Below, piece by piece: positions 26,883-35,952 of a stretch of DNA of 64,000 nucleotides. The stretch is taken from NCBI RefSeq assembly GCF_003097635.1, contig NZ_QCZI01000008.1:62001-126000 (forward strand). Reading direction: 5' to 3'. The stretch's first letter is position 1. Each line of letters starts with the position of its first letter. The stretch is from Flavobacterium psychrotolerans. Its GTDB lineage: Bacteria; Bacteroidota; Bacteroidia; Flavobacteriales; Flavobacteriaceae. A model generated the notes under the pieces. That model saw only the letters and a program-made list of their open reading frames with translations, ran no database searches and had not been told where the DNA came from. The position numbers and the translations under genes were made by a program.

Positions 26883-28226
26883 ATGAGTATAAAAAACAAT
26901 CACTTAACCGCTCCAGAATACGAGCTGAATTTTTCGGATATTCATCCGCCATTTGAAACACAAGATGCTGCATTGATAGAAGCCAACCGTTGTTTATTTT
27001 GTTACGATCCTCCGTGCATGAAATCGTGTCCAACGTCTATTAACGTTCCGAAATTTATCAAACAAATCGCCACAGACAACCTGAAAGGTTCGGCACATAC
27101 TATTTTTTCATCCAACATCATGGGTGCGGGCTGTAGTAAAGTGTGTCCGGTTGAAAAATTATGTGAAGGAGCCTGTGTGTATAATTTCATGCACGAAACG
27201 CCAATTCATATTGCCAAATTACAACGCTATGCTACCGAAAAAGCAATGGATAATAAATGGCAGTTGTTTGAACGCAAACCATCTACGGGGAAACGCGTGG
27301 CTATTGTTGGTGCGGGACCTGCTGGATTAAGTTGTGCGCACACCTTGAGCAGAGAAGGAGTGGATGTCACTATTTATGAAAAAGAAAGTAAAGGGGGCGG
27401 ATTGATGACTTACGGAATAGCCGCTTACAAAGTAACGCCAGAATTTTGTGAAGATGAGGTAAACTATATTACTTCAATTGGAGGCATTGACATCAAATAC
27501 AACCAAGAGTTAGGAAAAAACATTACGGTGGAAGAATTGCAACGCAACTATGATGCGGTATATATGGCTTTTGGAGTAGGTTTAGCCAGACAACTTGAAA
27601 TTCCAGGAGAACATTTGGACGGGGTTATTGATGCGATTAATTTTATTTATGAATTAAGAACCAACGATTATTCGTCGATTGCCGTGGGAGATAAAGTGGC
27701 CGTTATCGGAATGGGTATGACAGCTATTGATGCCGCTACACAAGCCAAAAGATTGGGAGCAAAGGACGTTACTTTACTTTACAGAAGAACACAAGAAGAA
27801 ATGCCGTGTACCGAGCATGAGTTGAACATCGCCAAACTGGATGGATGCAACATCATTTGGTTAGCTTCTCCGAAAGAAGTGCTTGGCGTGGGCGGAAAAG
27901 TAACCCAATTGGTTTGCAACACGATGAAATTGGGCGAGCCTGATGCCAGTGGCAGAAGAAGTCCAGTTGCAACCGGGGAAACCATTACGCTGGACGTAGA
28001 CATGATCATCAAAGCGGCAGGACAAATGCCTTTTGAAACATTGGTCAACAGCAATAAAATAGAAAACAGCAAAGGAAAAATCGACGTGAAAGACAAATCT
28101 CTTACCAATTTAGAAGGCATTTTTGCCGGAGGCGATTGCGTGAATGGCGGAAGAGAAGTAGTCGATGCAGTACAAGCTGGAAAAGACGGTGCAAAATCAA
28201 TCATGGATTTTCTTTCTATTAATTAA
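26883..28226 (+). CDS. preT: NAD-dependent dihydropyrimidine dehydrogenase subunit PreT
   Basis: 447 aa flavoprotein equivalent to the N-terminal half of eukaryotic DPD. An N-terminal Cys-rich region (RCLFCYDPPCMKSCP at 36-50 and CSKVCPVEKLCEGAC around 82-97) binds 4Fe-4S clusters. FAD- and NAD(P)-binding Rossmann motifs follow: VAIVGAGPAGLSCAHTL and VAVIGMGMTAIDAATQ. It passes electrons from NAD(P)H to PreA, which reduces uracil or thymine. It is the usual partner of PreA and lies directly before it, 27 bp apart. Confidence 0.93.
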   Translation: MSIKNNHLTAPEYELNFSDIHPPFETQDAALIEANRCLFCYDPPCMKSCPTSINVPKFIKQIATDNLKGSAHTIFSSNIMGAGCSKVCPVEKLCEGACVYNFMHETPIHIAKLQRYATEKAMDNKWQLFERKPSTGKRVAIVGAGPAGLSCAHTLSREGVDVTIYEKESKGGGLMTYGIAAYKVTPEFCEDEVNYITSIGGIDIKYNQELGKNITVEELQRNYDAVYMAFGVGLARQLEIPGEHLDGVIDAINFIYELRTNDYSSIAVGDKVAVIGMGMTAIDAATQAKRLGAKDVTLLYRRTQEEMPCTEHELNIAKLDGCNIIWLASPKEVLGVGGKVTQLVCNTMKLGEPDASGRRSPVATGETITLDVDMIIKAAGQMPFETLVNSNKIENSKGKIDVKDKSLTNLEGIFAGGDCVNGGREVVDAVQAGKDGAKSIMDFLSIN

Positions 28227-28253
28227 ATAATTCAACATTAAAAAAATAAAAAC

Positions 28254-29522
28254 ATGGCAGATATATCCACCGATTTTTTAGGAATAAAATCACCAAATCC
28301 CTTTTGGCTGGCCAGTGCGCCACCTACAGATAAACTAATTAATGTCGTTCGTGCCTTTGAAGCAGGTTGGGGCGGGGTAGTATGGAAAACCTTAGGGTCT
28401 CAAGTAAAAAATGTTTCTTCTCGTTACTCTTCTGTAAATTATGGAGGAAAACGCATGATGGGATTCAATAATATTGAATTAATCAGCGACCGACCTTTAG
28501 AAATTAACCTGAAAGAAATTTTAGAAGTTGTAAAAATGTTTCCCGATCGTGCGATGATTGTTTCGCTAATGGCGGATAACGATCGTAAATCTTGGCATGA
28601 ACTCATTATGAAATGTGAAGACGCCGGGGCGATGGGATTTGAATTGAATTTTGGTTGCCCGCATGGAATGACTGAACGAGGAATGGGAGCTGCCGTAGGC
28701 CAAGATCCTGCCATTGCTAAAATGGTGGTGGAATGGGTTATGGAAAAAGCGACGATCCCCGTGATCACAAAATTAACTCCTAACGTACACTCCGTTGTAC
28801 CAACAGCACGTGGCGCAGTAGAAGGCGGAACTAATGCCTTGAGTTTAATCAACACGATTCAAAGTGTAACGGGTATCGATTTGGATACTTTAGTGCCCAA
28901 TCCGTACGTGGCCGGGAAAAGTGTTTTTGGAGGCTATTGCGGTCCAGCCGTGAAACCAATCGCTTTAAAAATGTTGACTACAGTATCTCAAGATCCCGTA
29001 GCATCAAGAGTGCCTATTTCCGGAATTGGCGGGGTTAGTACGTGGAAAGACGCAGCGGAGTTTATGCTTTTGGGAGCTACTTCGGTACAAGTTTGCACTG
29101 CGGCCATGACGCACGGTTTCCGAATAGTGGAAGATTTGTGTGAAGGATTGAGCAATTGGATGGATGAAAAAGGATACGAAAAAACAACAGATTTCATCGG
29201 AAAATCAGTAGAAAAAATCACCCATTGGGAAGATTTGGACATCAACTATCACCATATTGCTAAAATAGACCAAGACAAATGCGTTCACTGTGGCTTGTGT
29301 TACATTGCTTGTGAAGACACCTCTCACCAATCCATCAATATTGAGAAAGGGAATCCTCATAACAATTATACCGTTAAAGAAGAAGAATGCGTGGGTTGTA
29401 ATTTATGTAAATTGGTTTGCCCAGTAGAAGACTGCATCACCATGGAAGAACATCGTGTGGCTCCAGAGTACATTAACTGGAAAGACTGGCAAGCACAAGG
29501 ATTGCCGTTGAACGATCATTAA
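28254..29522 (+). CDS. preA: NAD-dependent dihydropyrimidine dehydrogenase subunit PreA
   Basis: 422 aa. Residues 1-310 form an FMN-binding dihydroorotate dehydrogenase-like barrel: GIKSPNPFWLASAPPT, the active-site loop FELNFGCPHGMTERGMGAAVGQ (Cys acting as acid), and VPISGIGGVSTWKDAAEFML. The C-terminal part has two 4Fe-4S motifs (DKCVHCGLCYIAC and EECVGCNLCKLVCP). With PreT it reduces uracil/thymine to the dihydro form, the first step of the pathway encoded here. The tandem repeat array begins 44 bp after the stop. Confidence 0.94.
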   Translation: MADISTDFLGIKSPNPFWLASAPPTDKLINVVRAFEAGWGGVVWKTLGSQVKNVSSRYSSVNYGGKRMMGFNNIELISDRPLEINLKEILEVVKMFPDRAMIVSLMADNDRKSWHELIMKCEDAGAMGFELNFGCPHGMTERGMGAAVGQDPAIAKMVVEWVMEKATIPVITKLTPNVHSVVPTARGAVEGGTNALSLINTIQSVTGIDLDTLVPNPYVAGKSVFGGYCGPAVKPIALKMLTTVSQDPVASRVPISGIGGVSTWKDAAEFMLLGATSVQVCTAAMTHGFRIVEDLCEGLSNWMDEKGYEKTTDFIGKSVEKITHWEDLDINYHHIAKIDQDKCVHCGLCYIACEDTSHQSINIEKGNPHNNYTVKEEECVGCNLCKLVCPVEDCITMEEHRVAPEYINWKDWQAQGLPLNDH

Positions 29523-29566
29523 AAACAGCTTTTTTTATATATAAATGCAGCTAAAGCCTTTGAAGG

Positions 29567-29764
29567 ATAGGCATAACCTACATAAAGTATAGGTGTTACT
29601 TATATAAAGTATAGGCTTAACCTACATAAAGTGTAGGTATAACTTATATAAAGTATAGGCATAACCTACATAAAGTGTAGGTGTAACTTATATGAAGTAT
29701 AGGTGTAACTTGCATAAAGTATAGGTATAACCTACAAATTATGTAGGTTATACCTATACAAAGT
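29567..29764. repeat. nine-copy 22-bp tandem repeat with palindromic core
   Basis: Units start every 22 bp at 29567, 29589, 29611, 29633, 29655, 29677, 29699, 29721 and 29743. Most read ATAGGYATAACCTACATAAAGT with few changes; units 1 and 5 are identical. Each has a 13-bp core TAGGYnTAACYTA that is itself a near-palindrome (TAGG...CCTA), followed by a 9-bp linker. Units 8 and 9 form a perfect inverted repeat, aggtataacctac (29723-29735) and its complement (29743-29755). 22 is not a multiple of three and no frame is open through it. It fills the gap between preA and the M20 hydrolase. Confidence 0.9.
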
Positions 29765-29858
29765 TTAAGAGTAGTCTCATGGCAGCTAGAAAAGCCTAGA
29801 AATACAAGTTAATAGTCGAACTCCCACTGATAGGGTTCTGATCATAATAAATTTTAAA

Positions 29859-31094
29859 ATGAAAATAAATTCTTTACGATTACAACAACATTTTGAAGCC
29901 ATGAGCCTTATTGGAAAAATAGGGGAAACGGGTACCTGTCGTCCTGCGCACACGACTTTAGAAAAACAAGGATTTGAAATTGCCGCCTCCTGGATGAAGG
30001 AAGCAGGAATGACCACGCACATTGATAATTTCGGGAATTTGATTGGCCGATTAGAAGGCACAAACCCAGAATTGCCTATACTAATGATGGGGTCCCATTT
30101 GGATTCTCAACCCTACGGGGGGCGTTTTGATGGCGTTGCCGGAGTCTTGTGCGCTATTGAAGTGGCAACCACCCTATCGGAAAATGGGATAAAACCAGAA
30201 AGAGGCATCGAAGTCATTTCGTTTGCCGACGAAGAAGGCTGGCGTTTCAACAAGGGATTGTTCGGATCCCGCGGTATATTAGGAAAATTAGAAGAGGGTG
30301 AACTCGAAAGAGCCGATAAAGATGGCATTACCAGAGCACAAGCATTGACTGATTTTGGTTGCGATGTAACCCAATTCAAAGTATCAGAATACAAACCGGG
30401 TAGCATTTTTTGCTTTCTGGAATTGCATATTGAGCAGGGTCCTGTGCTGGATATGGCACACAAACCCATCGGAGTGGTATCTGGAATTTCAGGCCCATTG
30501 TGGTGGACAATAAAACTGAAGGGAATGGCGGGACATACTGGTTCTGTACCGATGCCTATTCGGAAAGATGCCTTGGTAGGTGCTGCTGAAATTATTGTTG
30601 CAGTAAACGAAATTGCTACTCAAATTCCTGGCGCTCCAACTGTGGGAACAGTGGGAACAATAAATGTTTTCCCCGCATCCCGAAATATTATTCCGGAAGA
30701 AGTCACCTTTACAATCGATTTAAGGGATATTGATTTGGAGCGACGCAACCGTTATGAAAAGCAATTGAGAGATCGAATTTTAGCCATTACAGAAAAACAC
30801 CAATTGGCTTATGAAATTTCGGAAGATACCAAAAGCGACCCGCGTTACTGTGCCGATTGGATGAAGAAAATTATTCATAATGAATGTGAATCACTGCATC
30901 TGGATGCACCTGAATTGATGAGTGGCCCCTTCCACGATGCTTTGGCTCTATCTTACGCCTGCGATTACGCAATGATATTTGTTCGTTGCAAAGACGGCAT
31001 CAGCCACAACCCATTAGAGTATTCCTCTTATGAGGATTTAACCATTGGAGCCAATGTGATGTTAGGCACTGTTTTAGAGATTTTAAAGCGGTAA
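29859..31094 (+). CDS. M20 family amidohydrolase (allantoate amidohydrolase / beta-ureidopropionase type)
   Basis: 411 aa, two-domain dinuclear zinc hydrolase of the HyuC/AllC/yeast Pyd3 group. Metal ligands: His80 (GSHLDSQPYGG), Asp91 (GGRFDGVAG), Glu125/126 (SFADEEGWRF), His in LELHIEQGP, and His in ISHNPLEYSS near the C-terminus. The family removes the carbamoyl group of N-carbamoyl amino acids or the ureido group of allantoate. In this setting N-carbamoyl-beta-alanine is the likely substrate, which would duplicate the nitrilase-type enzyme upstream; an N-carbamoyl-2-methyl-beta-alanine (thymine branch) role is another option. A strong terminator follows. Confidence 0.88.
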   Translation: MKINSLRLQQHFEAMSLIGKIGETGTCRPAHTTLEKQGFEIAASWMKEAGMTTHIDNFGNLIGRLEGTNPELPILMMGSHLDSQPYGGRFDGVAGVLCAIEVATTLSENGIKPERGIEVISFADEEGWRFNKGLFGSRGILGKLEEGELERADKDGITRAQALTDFGCDVTQFKVSEYKPGSIFCFLELHIEQGPVLDMAHKPIGVVSGISGPLWWTIKLKGMAGHTGSVPMPIRKDALVGAAEIIVAVNEIATQIPGAPTVGTVGTINVFPASRNIIPEEVTFTIDLRDIDLERRNRYEKQLRDRILAITEKHQLAYEISEDTKSDPRYCADWMKKIIHNECESLHLDAPELMSGPFHDALALSYACDYAMIFVRCKDGISHNPLEYSSYEDLTIGANVMLGTVLEILKR

Positions 31095-31113
31095 TTATTG
31101 CAGTCACATATAG

Positions 31114-31144
31114 AAAAGAGCTCCCAATTTTTGGGAGCTCTTTT
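31114..31144. terminator. hairpin terminator after pyrimidine cluster
   Basis: Perfect 14-bp arms aaaagagctcccaa (31114-31127) and its complement (31131-31144) with a 3-base loop, followed by Ts. It ends the plus-strand cluster 20 bp after the last stop and can also serve the minus-strand gene that ends at 31166. Confidence 0.85.
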
Positions 31145-31165
31145 TTGTAATGGCCGTTTTGAATT

Positions 31166-34100
31166 TTATCTTTTCAACGAGAAGTGCGCTTTAAATAATT
31201 TATTGGTATTGGTTTCTAAATAGTTTATTGTAAACCAATAATCGGACGAAGGCAATGGTTTTCCATTATAGGTCCCATCCCATCCCTGTCCTTCGGTACT
31301 GATTTGTTTAATCAGTTTTCCGTATGAATCGTATATGTAGACAATAGCATTGGGTTGGTCGTTTAATGCTCCGATATTCCAAGTGTCGTTAATTCCGTCT
31401 CCATTTGGTGTAAAATACTTTGGATAGTCAATGACCGTCACTTTTTGGCTCATGTTAGTGCATCCTTGGGGATCTACGACTGTCACAGTATGCAATCCAC
31501 TGCTTGCTCCAGTAAATACATTATCGCTTTGGAACGCTCCCATGTCCAGTTGATAAAGGAACGGACCAGTTCCGCCTTCTACCATTACTGTAATAATGCC
31601 ATTCTGTGTAAAGGCATCAGTTACCGTTGTCAAAAAAGGATTGTCTGCTGGATAGTTGGCAACAACTGTGGCAAGCACTTCTTTAGAAACACAACCGGTT
31701 AAGGTATTCGTCACGATTACAGAATAATTTCCAACTTTTGTAGCTTCATAACTACTCGCAACTGCCCCATCAATAAGAACCCCGTCTAAAAACCATTCGA
31801 AATCATGCTTGGTGTTGTTTAAACCAGTGGCTAAAGTATGGGATTTAAAGGTACTGTTCGTGACTTGATCTACACAAATTATGCCTTCTGCAATTGCTGG
31901 CGACGGTGCCGGATTTACGTTTACGGTAATCATTATGGATTTTCCAACGCAATCCTTCAAACTAGGCGTTATCGTATAAACCGCTGTGCCCAAGTTCGCG
32001 TCTGCTTCAAGAATTTGGTCGATCACATCTCCCGCACCTAGAGTTGCTCCGATTACACCTGTTTGTGTAGTAGTCCATGCAAATGTAGTTCCGGGAATAT
32101 TTGGAGATAATGTAATGTTAGAGGACTCTCCGCTACAAATTACAGTTCCTGAAGAAGCAAAAACTTCTGGTGAAGGGTCTACTGTTACCGTTACGATAAT
32201 TGGTATTCCCGTACAACCGTTAATGGTTGGTGTTATCGTATACTCCACCTTTCCTTGTATCTTACCCGCCGTTCTTAGTGATTGGGCAATGATATTACCA
32301 CTTCCTGAAATGGCCCCTAAAACGTCTGTTTGAACAGCAGTCCAATTAAAGGCAGTACCTACGACATTGCTTGTCAAAGTAATGTTGGCAGCATTTCCGG
32401 AACAAATGGTTTCTTGCGCAGGATTGGCTGAAGCCTCGGGTATTGGGTTTACCGTTACAACCACTAGAAGTGTTGTTCCCCTGCAGCTATTTGCGGTTGG
32501 GGTAACGGCATAAACCGCTTCTCCAGATTTATTTCCTACGGTTGTCAAGACCTGTGCAATGGTGTCACCGGAACCAGCAACAGCTCCGTTTACATTGGTT
32601 TGGATTGCATTCCAAATATAAGTTGTCCCCAGTTCGGTACTCGATAGCGCTATAGCAGTAGCGCTTCCAGAACAGATAGATTTCAATTTGGGTGTCGCAG
32701 TTACTATTGGTGTTTTGGGTTGAGCGCTAATTACAATCGTGGTTGCTGTTGAAATGCAACCAAAAGTATTTTTTGCTTTTACAGTATGAGAAGACCCTGA
32801 AGCCAATCCGCTATAGGTTAATGTAGAAGAATAAGCACTGGAATCAAAGCTGTAAGTCTCTCCCATAGCCTGTGTAATAGTAGCTGAACCAGTTGCCACT
32901 CCACAGTCAGGTTGTGTTAGTGCAACTATTGGTGCTGTTGGTGTTGCGGGTTGTGTATTAATTGGAATATTGAGAACTGTAGATATACAACCCAATGTAT
33001 TTTTTGTGGTTAGGGTATGGGAAGAACCAGCTATTAATCCACTATAGATTAATGTGGAGGAGTGAACACCAGAATCAAAACTGTAGGTTTCTCCAGCAAT
33101 CTGGGTTATCGTAACCGTACCTGTTGCAAATGTACAAGTAGGCTGTGTAATTGTAATGGCTGGATTGCTTGGCAATGCAGGTTGTGACTTTAAAGTAATA
33201 TTGGCAGCCAATGAAATACAACCAGCCGCATTTTTTGCAAACACCGTATGGGAAGAACCAGCCGCTAATCCGCTATAGGTTAATGTGATTGAGTAAGCCC
33301 CTGAATCAAAGCTATATGTTTCTCCAGCAATTGCGGTTATTGTTGCGGTACCGGTGGCAAGTTGGCAAGTTGGCTCAGTTAGTGTAACATTTGGAATTGC
33401 TGGTGCTGTTGCTGGTGTGTTTAAAGTAATATTGGCAACCGTTGAAATGCAACCCGCTACGCTCTTAGATTGAAGAGTATGAGAAGATCCTGCCACCAAT
33501 CCGCCATACACCAAGGTCGTGTTATAAGCCCCCGAATCAAAACTGTATGTTTCCCCTATTATGCCTGTTATCGTAACAGTACCAGTTGGTAATGCACATG
33601 AAGGCTGGATTATCTTAAACAGAGGTGGTGCTGGTATTGCATTTATAGTTACGATTGTAGAAGCGGTATATGCTGGACAACCACCACTTGTAGCAATAGT
33701 ATACTTTACGGTATAGATTCCTTCAGTACTCAAGTTTGGGGTAATGGAACCCGTTATTGGGTCTATTTTTAATCCGAGAGTTGAACTGTAAGTGCCTACT
33801 AGAAATGCTCCAGTCCCTGTTAACGTAACAATTTGTGCAGTTGTATCAGAAACGCAAAAAGAGTTTGCAGCATATTTAATTGTTGCAGTTGGACATGATG
33901 AACACGTCACATTAACCGTAACTGGATTTACGTACTGACAACCAAATTGGTCAACAGCAGTTGAATTATAAACAAAAGTACCAGCTGTAGGGAAAGGTCC
34001 TACGGAGACAGAATTTGTTAGCTTATTTCCCAAACACGGTCCTGGAGATGGGCATGTCCCAGGTCCAGGATTTGTAATTACAGAACTAGTGGTTGTCTGA

Positions 34101-35605
34101 GCTGGAATAACTGGTCCCGAACCACTATGCGACCAAGTTGCTGTCGCTATATTTGGGGTTACTGTCGCTAAACTTACATAACAAGTTTGCGGAAAATCAA
34201 GGGACCAACTAAATAGAGTCCCATCATCATCCTTCAGATTATCTGTAATTTTTATGGTCCAAACACCATTTAAATCAGCACCATTGAATGCTGAAAATGG
34301 ATTTGCAGAGTTATAGGTTTGTGATTTATAATAGGATCCTGATCCACAGCTTCCAGTATAACTAGCACACGTTTTTGTTGCACTAGTTGTCCCCGAAGCT
34401 CCAGCTGAAGGCCAGTTAAAACCTCCAGAATTCACAACAGTATAGTTTGCGCCACAGCCAGGAACACCATCATCATTCGTATTGGCACAAGTTCCAAATT
34501 TATTATCATTATCAATCCCATCATTGGTAAATACCCGAACGGTTTGACCCGAAGGTGAAATTAGGTCTATAGATAAATCTCCAGCGTAAGAATGTTCTAA
34601 ATTAAATTTCAAAGTTGGGTAGCATCCTGAAGTAACAGTCGATCCAACCGGGAAAAACCCTGCATAATCAATTCCTAATGTAAAACTATCTCCAGAGCCA
34701 TCAGGTAAACTTACGGTTCCAGACACTACACTCGGGGTTTGCTGTGATATGGTTTGGGAGGTAACAGCTGCAACCAAAGTAGTAGAATCGCCACATGCAA
34801 TATTGACCGTACTAGCAGAAGATCCGGTAAAAATGGGAGACGGCATTACTCTTATCGTTTTGGTAACCGAATTGGTGCTCTGGCATCCTAGAGGATCAAC
34901 ATTCGTATTGTCATTTCGGACTCTAAGCTTAGTGATAAAAATCCCTAAATTAGGGAAAACATGGGAGGTCTTTGCAGTTGAAGTTATAGATTTTGTTCCG
35001 TCACCCCAATCCCATTCGTATTTAACAATATTCCCCGAAGCAGTCGTTGAAGTTGAAGCATCAAAAGGAATCGACAAGGAGCCTGGGTTCGTGGAAGAAG
35101 GAGGACAGACATCCACAGTTGTAGTGTTTACCATTGCGGCTATTGGCGTGGTACACGGCGTGATACAAGAGATGTTTGCAACCCAACCAGGAAAGGTACT
35201 AGTTCCATTCGATGTGAATTTTAAGGAGATGCATCCGTCAGGGCTTGTAGATGTAATGGTAAAAGCAGCTAGATTTCCCGAAAAGCTTTCGTTCTGTGTG
35301 CCTGCCGTGCCTATTGTACTTCCATACCAAACATCCAAATAATCGGTAGGGTTATTATTATTATCTAGGTCTTGTGTTTCAAAAGACGTAAAGCTAATTT
35401 TAATTTTATCGCCTGGAGAAGTTGGGCAAAAAGTTATTGTGCTGTTCTGATTGGATGAATATTTTGACCCTATACCACCATTATCCACAAACACTCCGGC
35501 ACATTTAGTCACTTTACCATTTGCGCCATTGTTCATGGTATATGTTTGTGAAAATGAATAGCTAAATAATAATAGTGTAAATAGGATAAAAAATGTCTTT
35601 TTCAT
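31166..35605 (-). CDS. giant modular T9SS-exported surface protein
   Basis: 1479 aa, secreted. Signal peptide MKKTFFILFTLLLFSYSFSQ. Then, by approximate residue: CUB-like domain (22-135), PKD domain with EWDWGDGT (140-260), proprotein-convertase P-domain (280-475, NLEHSYAGDLSIDLISPSG and LNGVWTIKITDN), four 77-78-residue repeats with GETYSFDSG and AGSSHT (about 660-965), three 85-90-residue PKD-like repeats each opening ICSG (970-1235), an Ig-like segment, and a type B T9SS sorting domain (FTPNGDGINDTWNI, final 85 residues). No catalytic site is visible; adhesion or matrix roles are plausible. Start 35605 is chosen for the signal peptide. Repeat units are near-identical enough to complicate assembly. 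Confidence 0.9.
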   Translation of the reverse strand: MKKTFFILFTLLLFSYSFSQTYTMNNGANGKVTKCAGVFVDNGGIGSKYSSNQNSTITFCPTSPGDKIKISFTSFETQDLDNNNNPTDYLDVWYGSTIGTAGTQNESFSGNLAAFTITSTSPDGCISLKFTSNGTSTFPGWVANISCITPCTTPIAAMVNTTTVDVCPPSSTNPGSLSIPFDASTSTTASGNIVKYEWDWGDGTKSITSTAKTSHVFPNLGIFITKLRVRNDNTNVDPLGCQSTNSVTKTIRVMPSPIFTGSSASTVNIACGDSTTLVAAVTSQTISQQTPSVVSGTVSLPDGSGDSFTLGIDYAGFFPVGSTVTSGCYPTLKFNLEHSYAGDLSIDLISPSGQTVRVFTNDGIDNDNKFGTCANTNDDGVPGCGANYTVVNSGGFNWPSAGASGTTSATKTCASYTGSCGSGSYYKSQTYNSANPFSAFNGADLNGVWTIKITDNLKDDDGTLFSWSLDFPQTCYVSLATVTPNIATATWSHSGSGPVIPAQTTTSSVITNPGPGTCPSPGPCLGNKLTNSVSVGPFPTAGTFVYNSTAVDQFGCQYVNPVTVNVTCSSCPTATIKYAANSFCVSDTTAQIVTLTGTGAFLVGTYSSTLGLKIDPITGSITPNLSTEGIYTVKYTIATSGGCPAYTASTIVTINAIPAPPLFKIIQPSCALPTGTVTITGIIGETYSFDSGAYNTTLVYGGLVAGSSHTLQSKSVAGCISTVANITLNTPATAPAIPNVTLTEPTCQLATGTATITAIAGETYSFDSGAYSITLTYSGLAAGSSHTVFAKNAAGCISLAANITLKSQPALPSNPAITITQPTCTFATGTVTITQIAGETYSFDSGVHSSTLIYSGLIAGSSHTLTTKNTLGCISTVLNIPINTQPATPTAPIVALTQPDCGVATGSATITQAMGETYSFDSSAYSSTLTYSGLASGSSHTVKAKNTFGCISTATTIVISAQPKTPIVTATPKLKSICSGSATAIALSSTELGTTYIWNAIQTNVNGAVAGSGDTIAQVLTTVGNKSGEAVYAVTPTANSCRGTTLLVVVTVNPIPEASANPAQETICSGNAANITLTSNVVGTAFNWTAVQTDVLGAISGSGNIIAQSLRTAGKIQGKVEYTITPTINGCTGIPIIVTVTVDPSPEVFASSGTVICSGESSNITLSPNIPGTTFAWTTTQTGVIGATLGAGDVIDQILEADANLGTAVYTITPSLKDCVGKSIMITVNVNPAPSPAIAEGIICVDQVTNSTFKSHTLATGLNNTKHDFEWFLDGVLIDGAVASSYEATKVGNYSVIVTNTLTGCVSKEVLATVVANYPADNPFLTTVTDAFTQNGIITVMVEGGTGPFLYQLDMGAFQSDNVFTGASSGLHTVTVVDPQGCTNMSQKVTVIDYPKYFTPNGDGINDTWNIGALNDQPNAIVYIYDSYGKLIKQISTEGQGWDGTYNGKPLPSSDYWFTINYLETNTNKLFKAHFSLKR

Positions 35606-35952
35606 TAATGAAGAGGTAATTTTGTATTGCATAAAACGTGGTAAAATCTTTCAAACCAATTGGTTTTAAGTTTAATTCGGGGATAAAGTTATAGATATTT
35701 ATTGTTTTTAAATATTTTTTTAAATATTTAACAAAATACATTTTCCGAGAGCCAATTGCTTTTTGTTAGTAATTAATGTATTATTGATACAAATGTTAAA
35801 AAAATTAGTAAAAATCTTGGTGTTGATGTCCTTATTTTTTATTCAAACCTTTGATTTTGAGAGCAAGTCATAATAGTAATATTGAAAGAATTAACCCATA
35901 AGAGATCAAATTTTTGACTATATATATGCGTATATGAAAGTTATCCTCTCCA
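35606..35952. other. 347-bp AT-rich spacer
   Basis: Lies between the stop of the BioF-like gene and the start of the giant T9SS gene, both on the minus strand. No gene or clear terminator is visible. The promoter of the giant gene should be here, but no exact TAnnTTTG was found on the minus strand. Confidence 0.4.

Noticed and set aside
29567-29764. CRISPR array
   Set aside because: Repeats are contiguous 22-mers with only a 9-bp, itself conserved, linker. There are no unique spacers and no cas genes.
34749-35342. 197-codon open frame on the plus strand
   Set aside because: Lies antisense to the giant T9SS gene; no start context, and the minus frame has clear domains.
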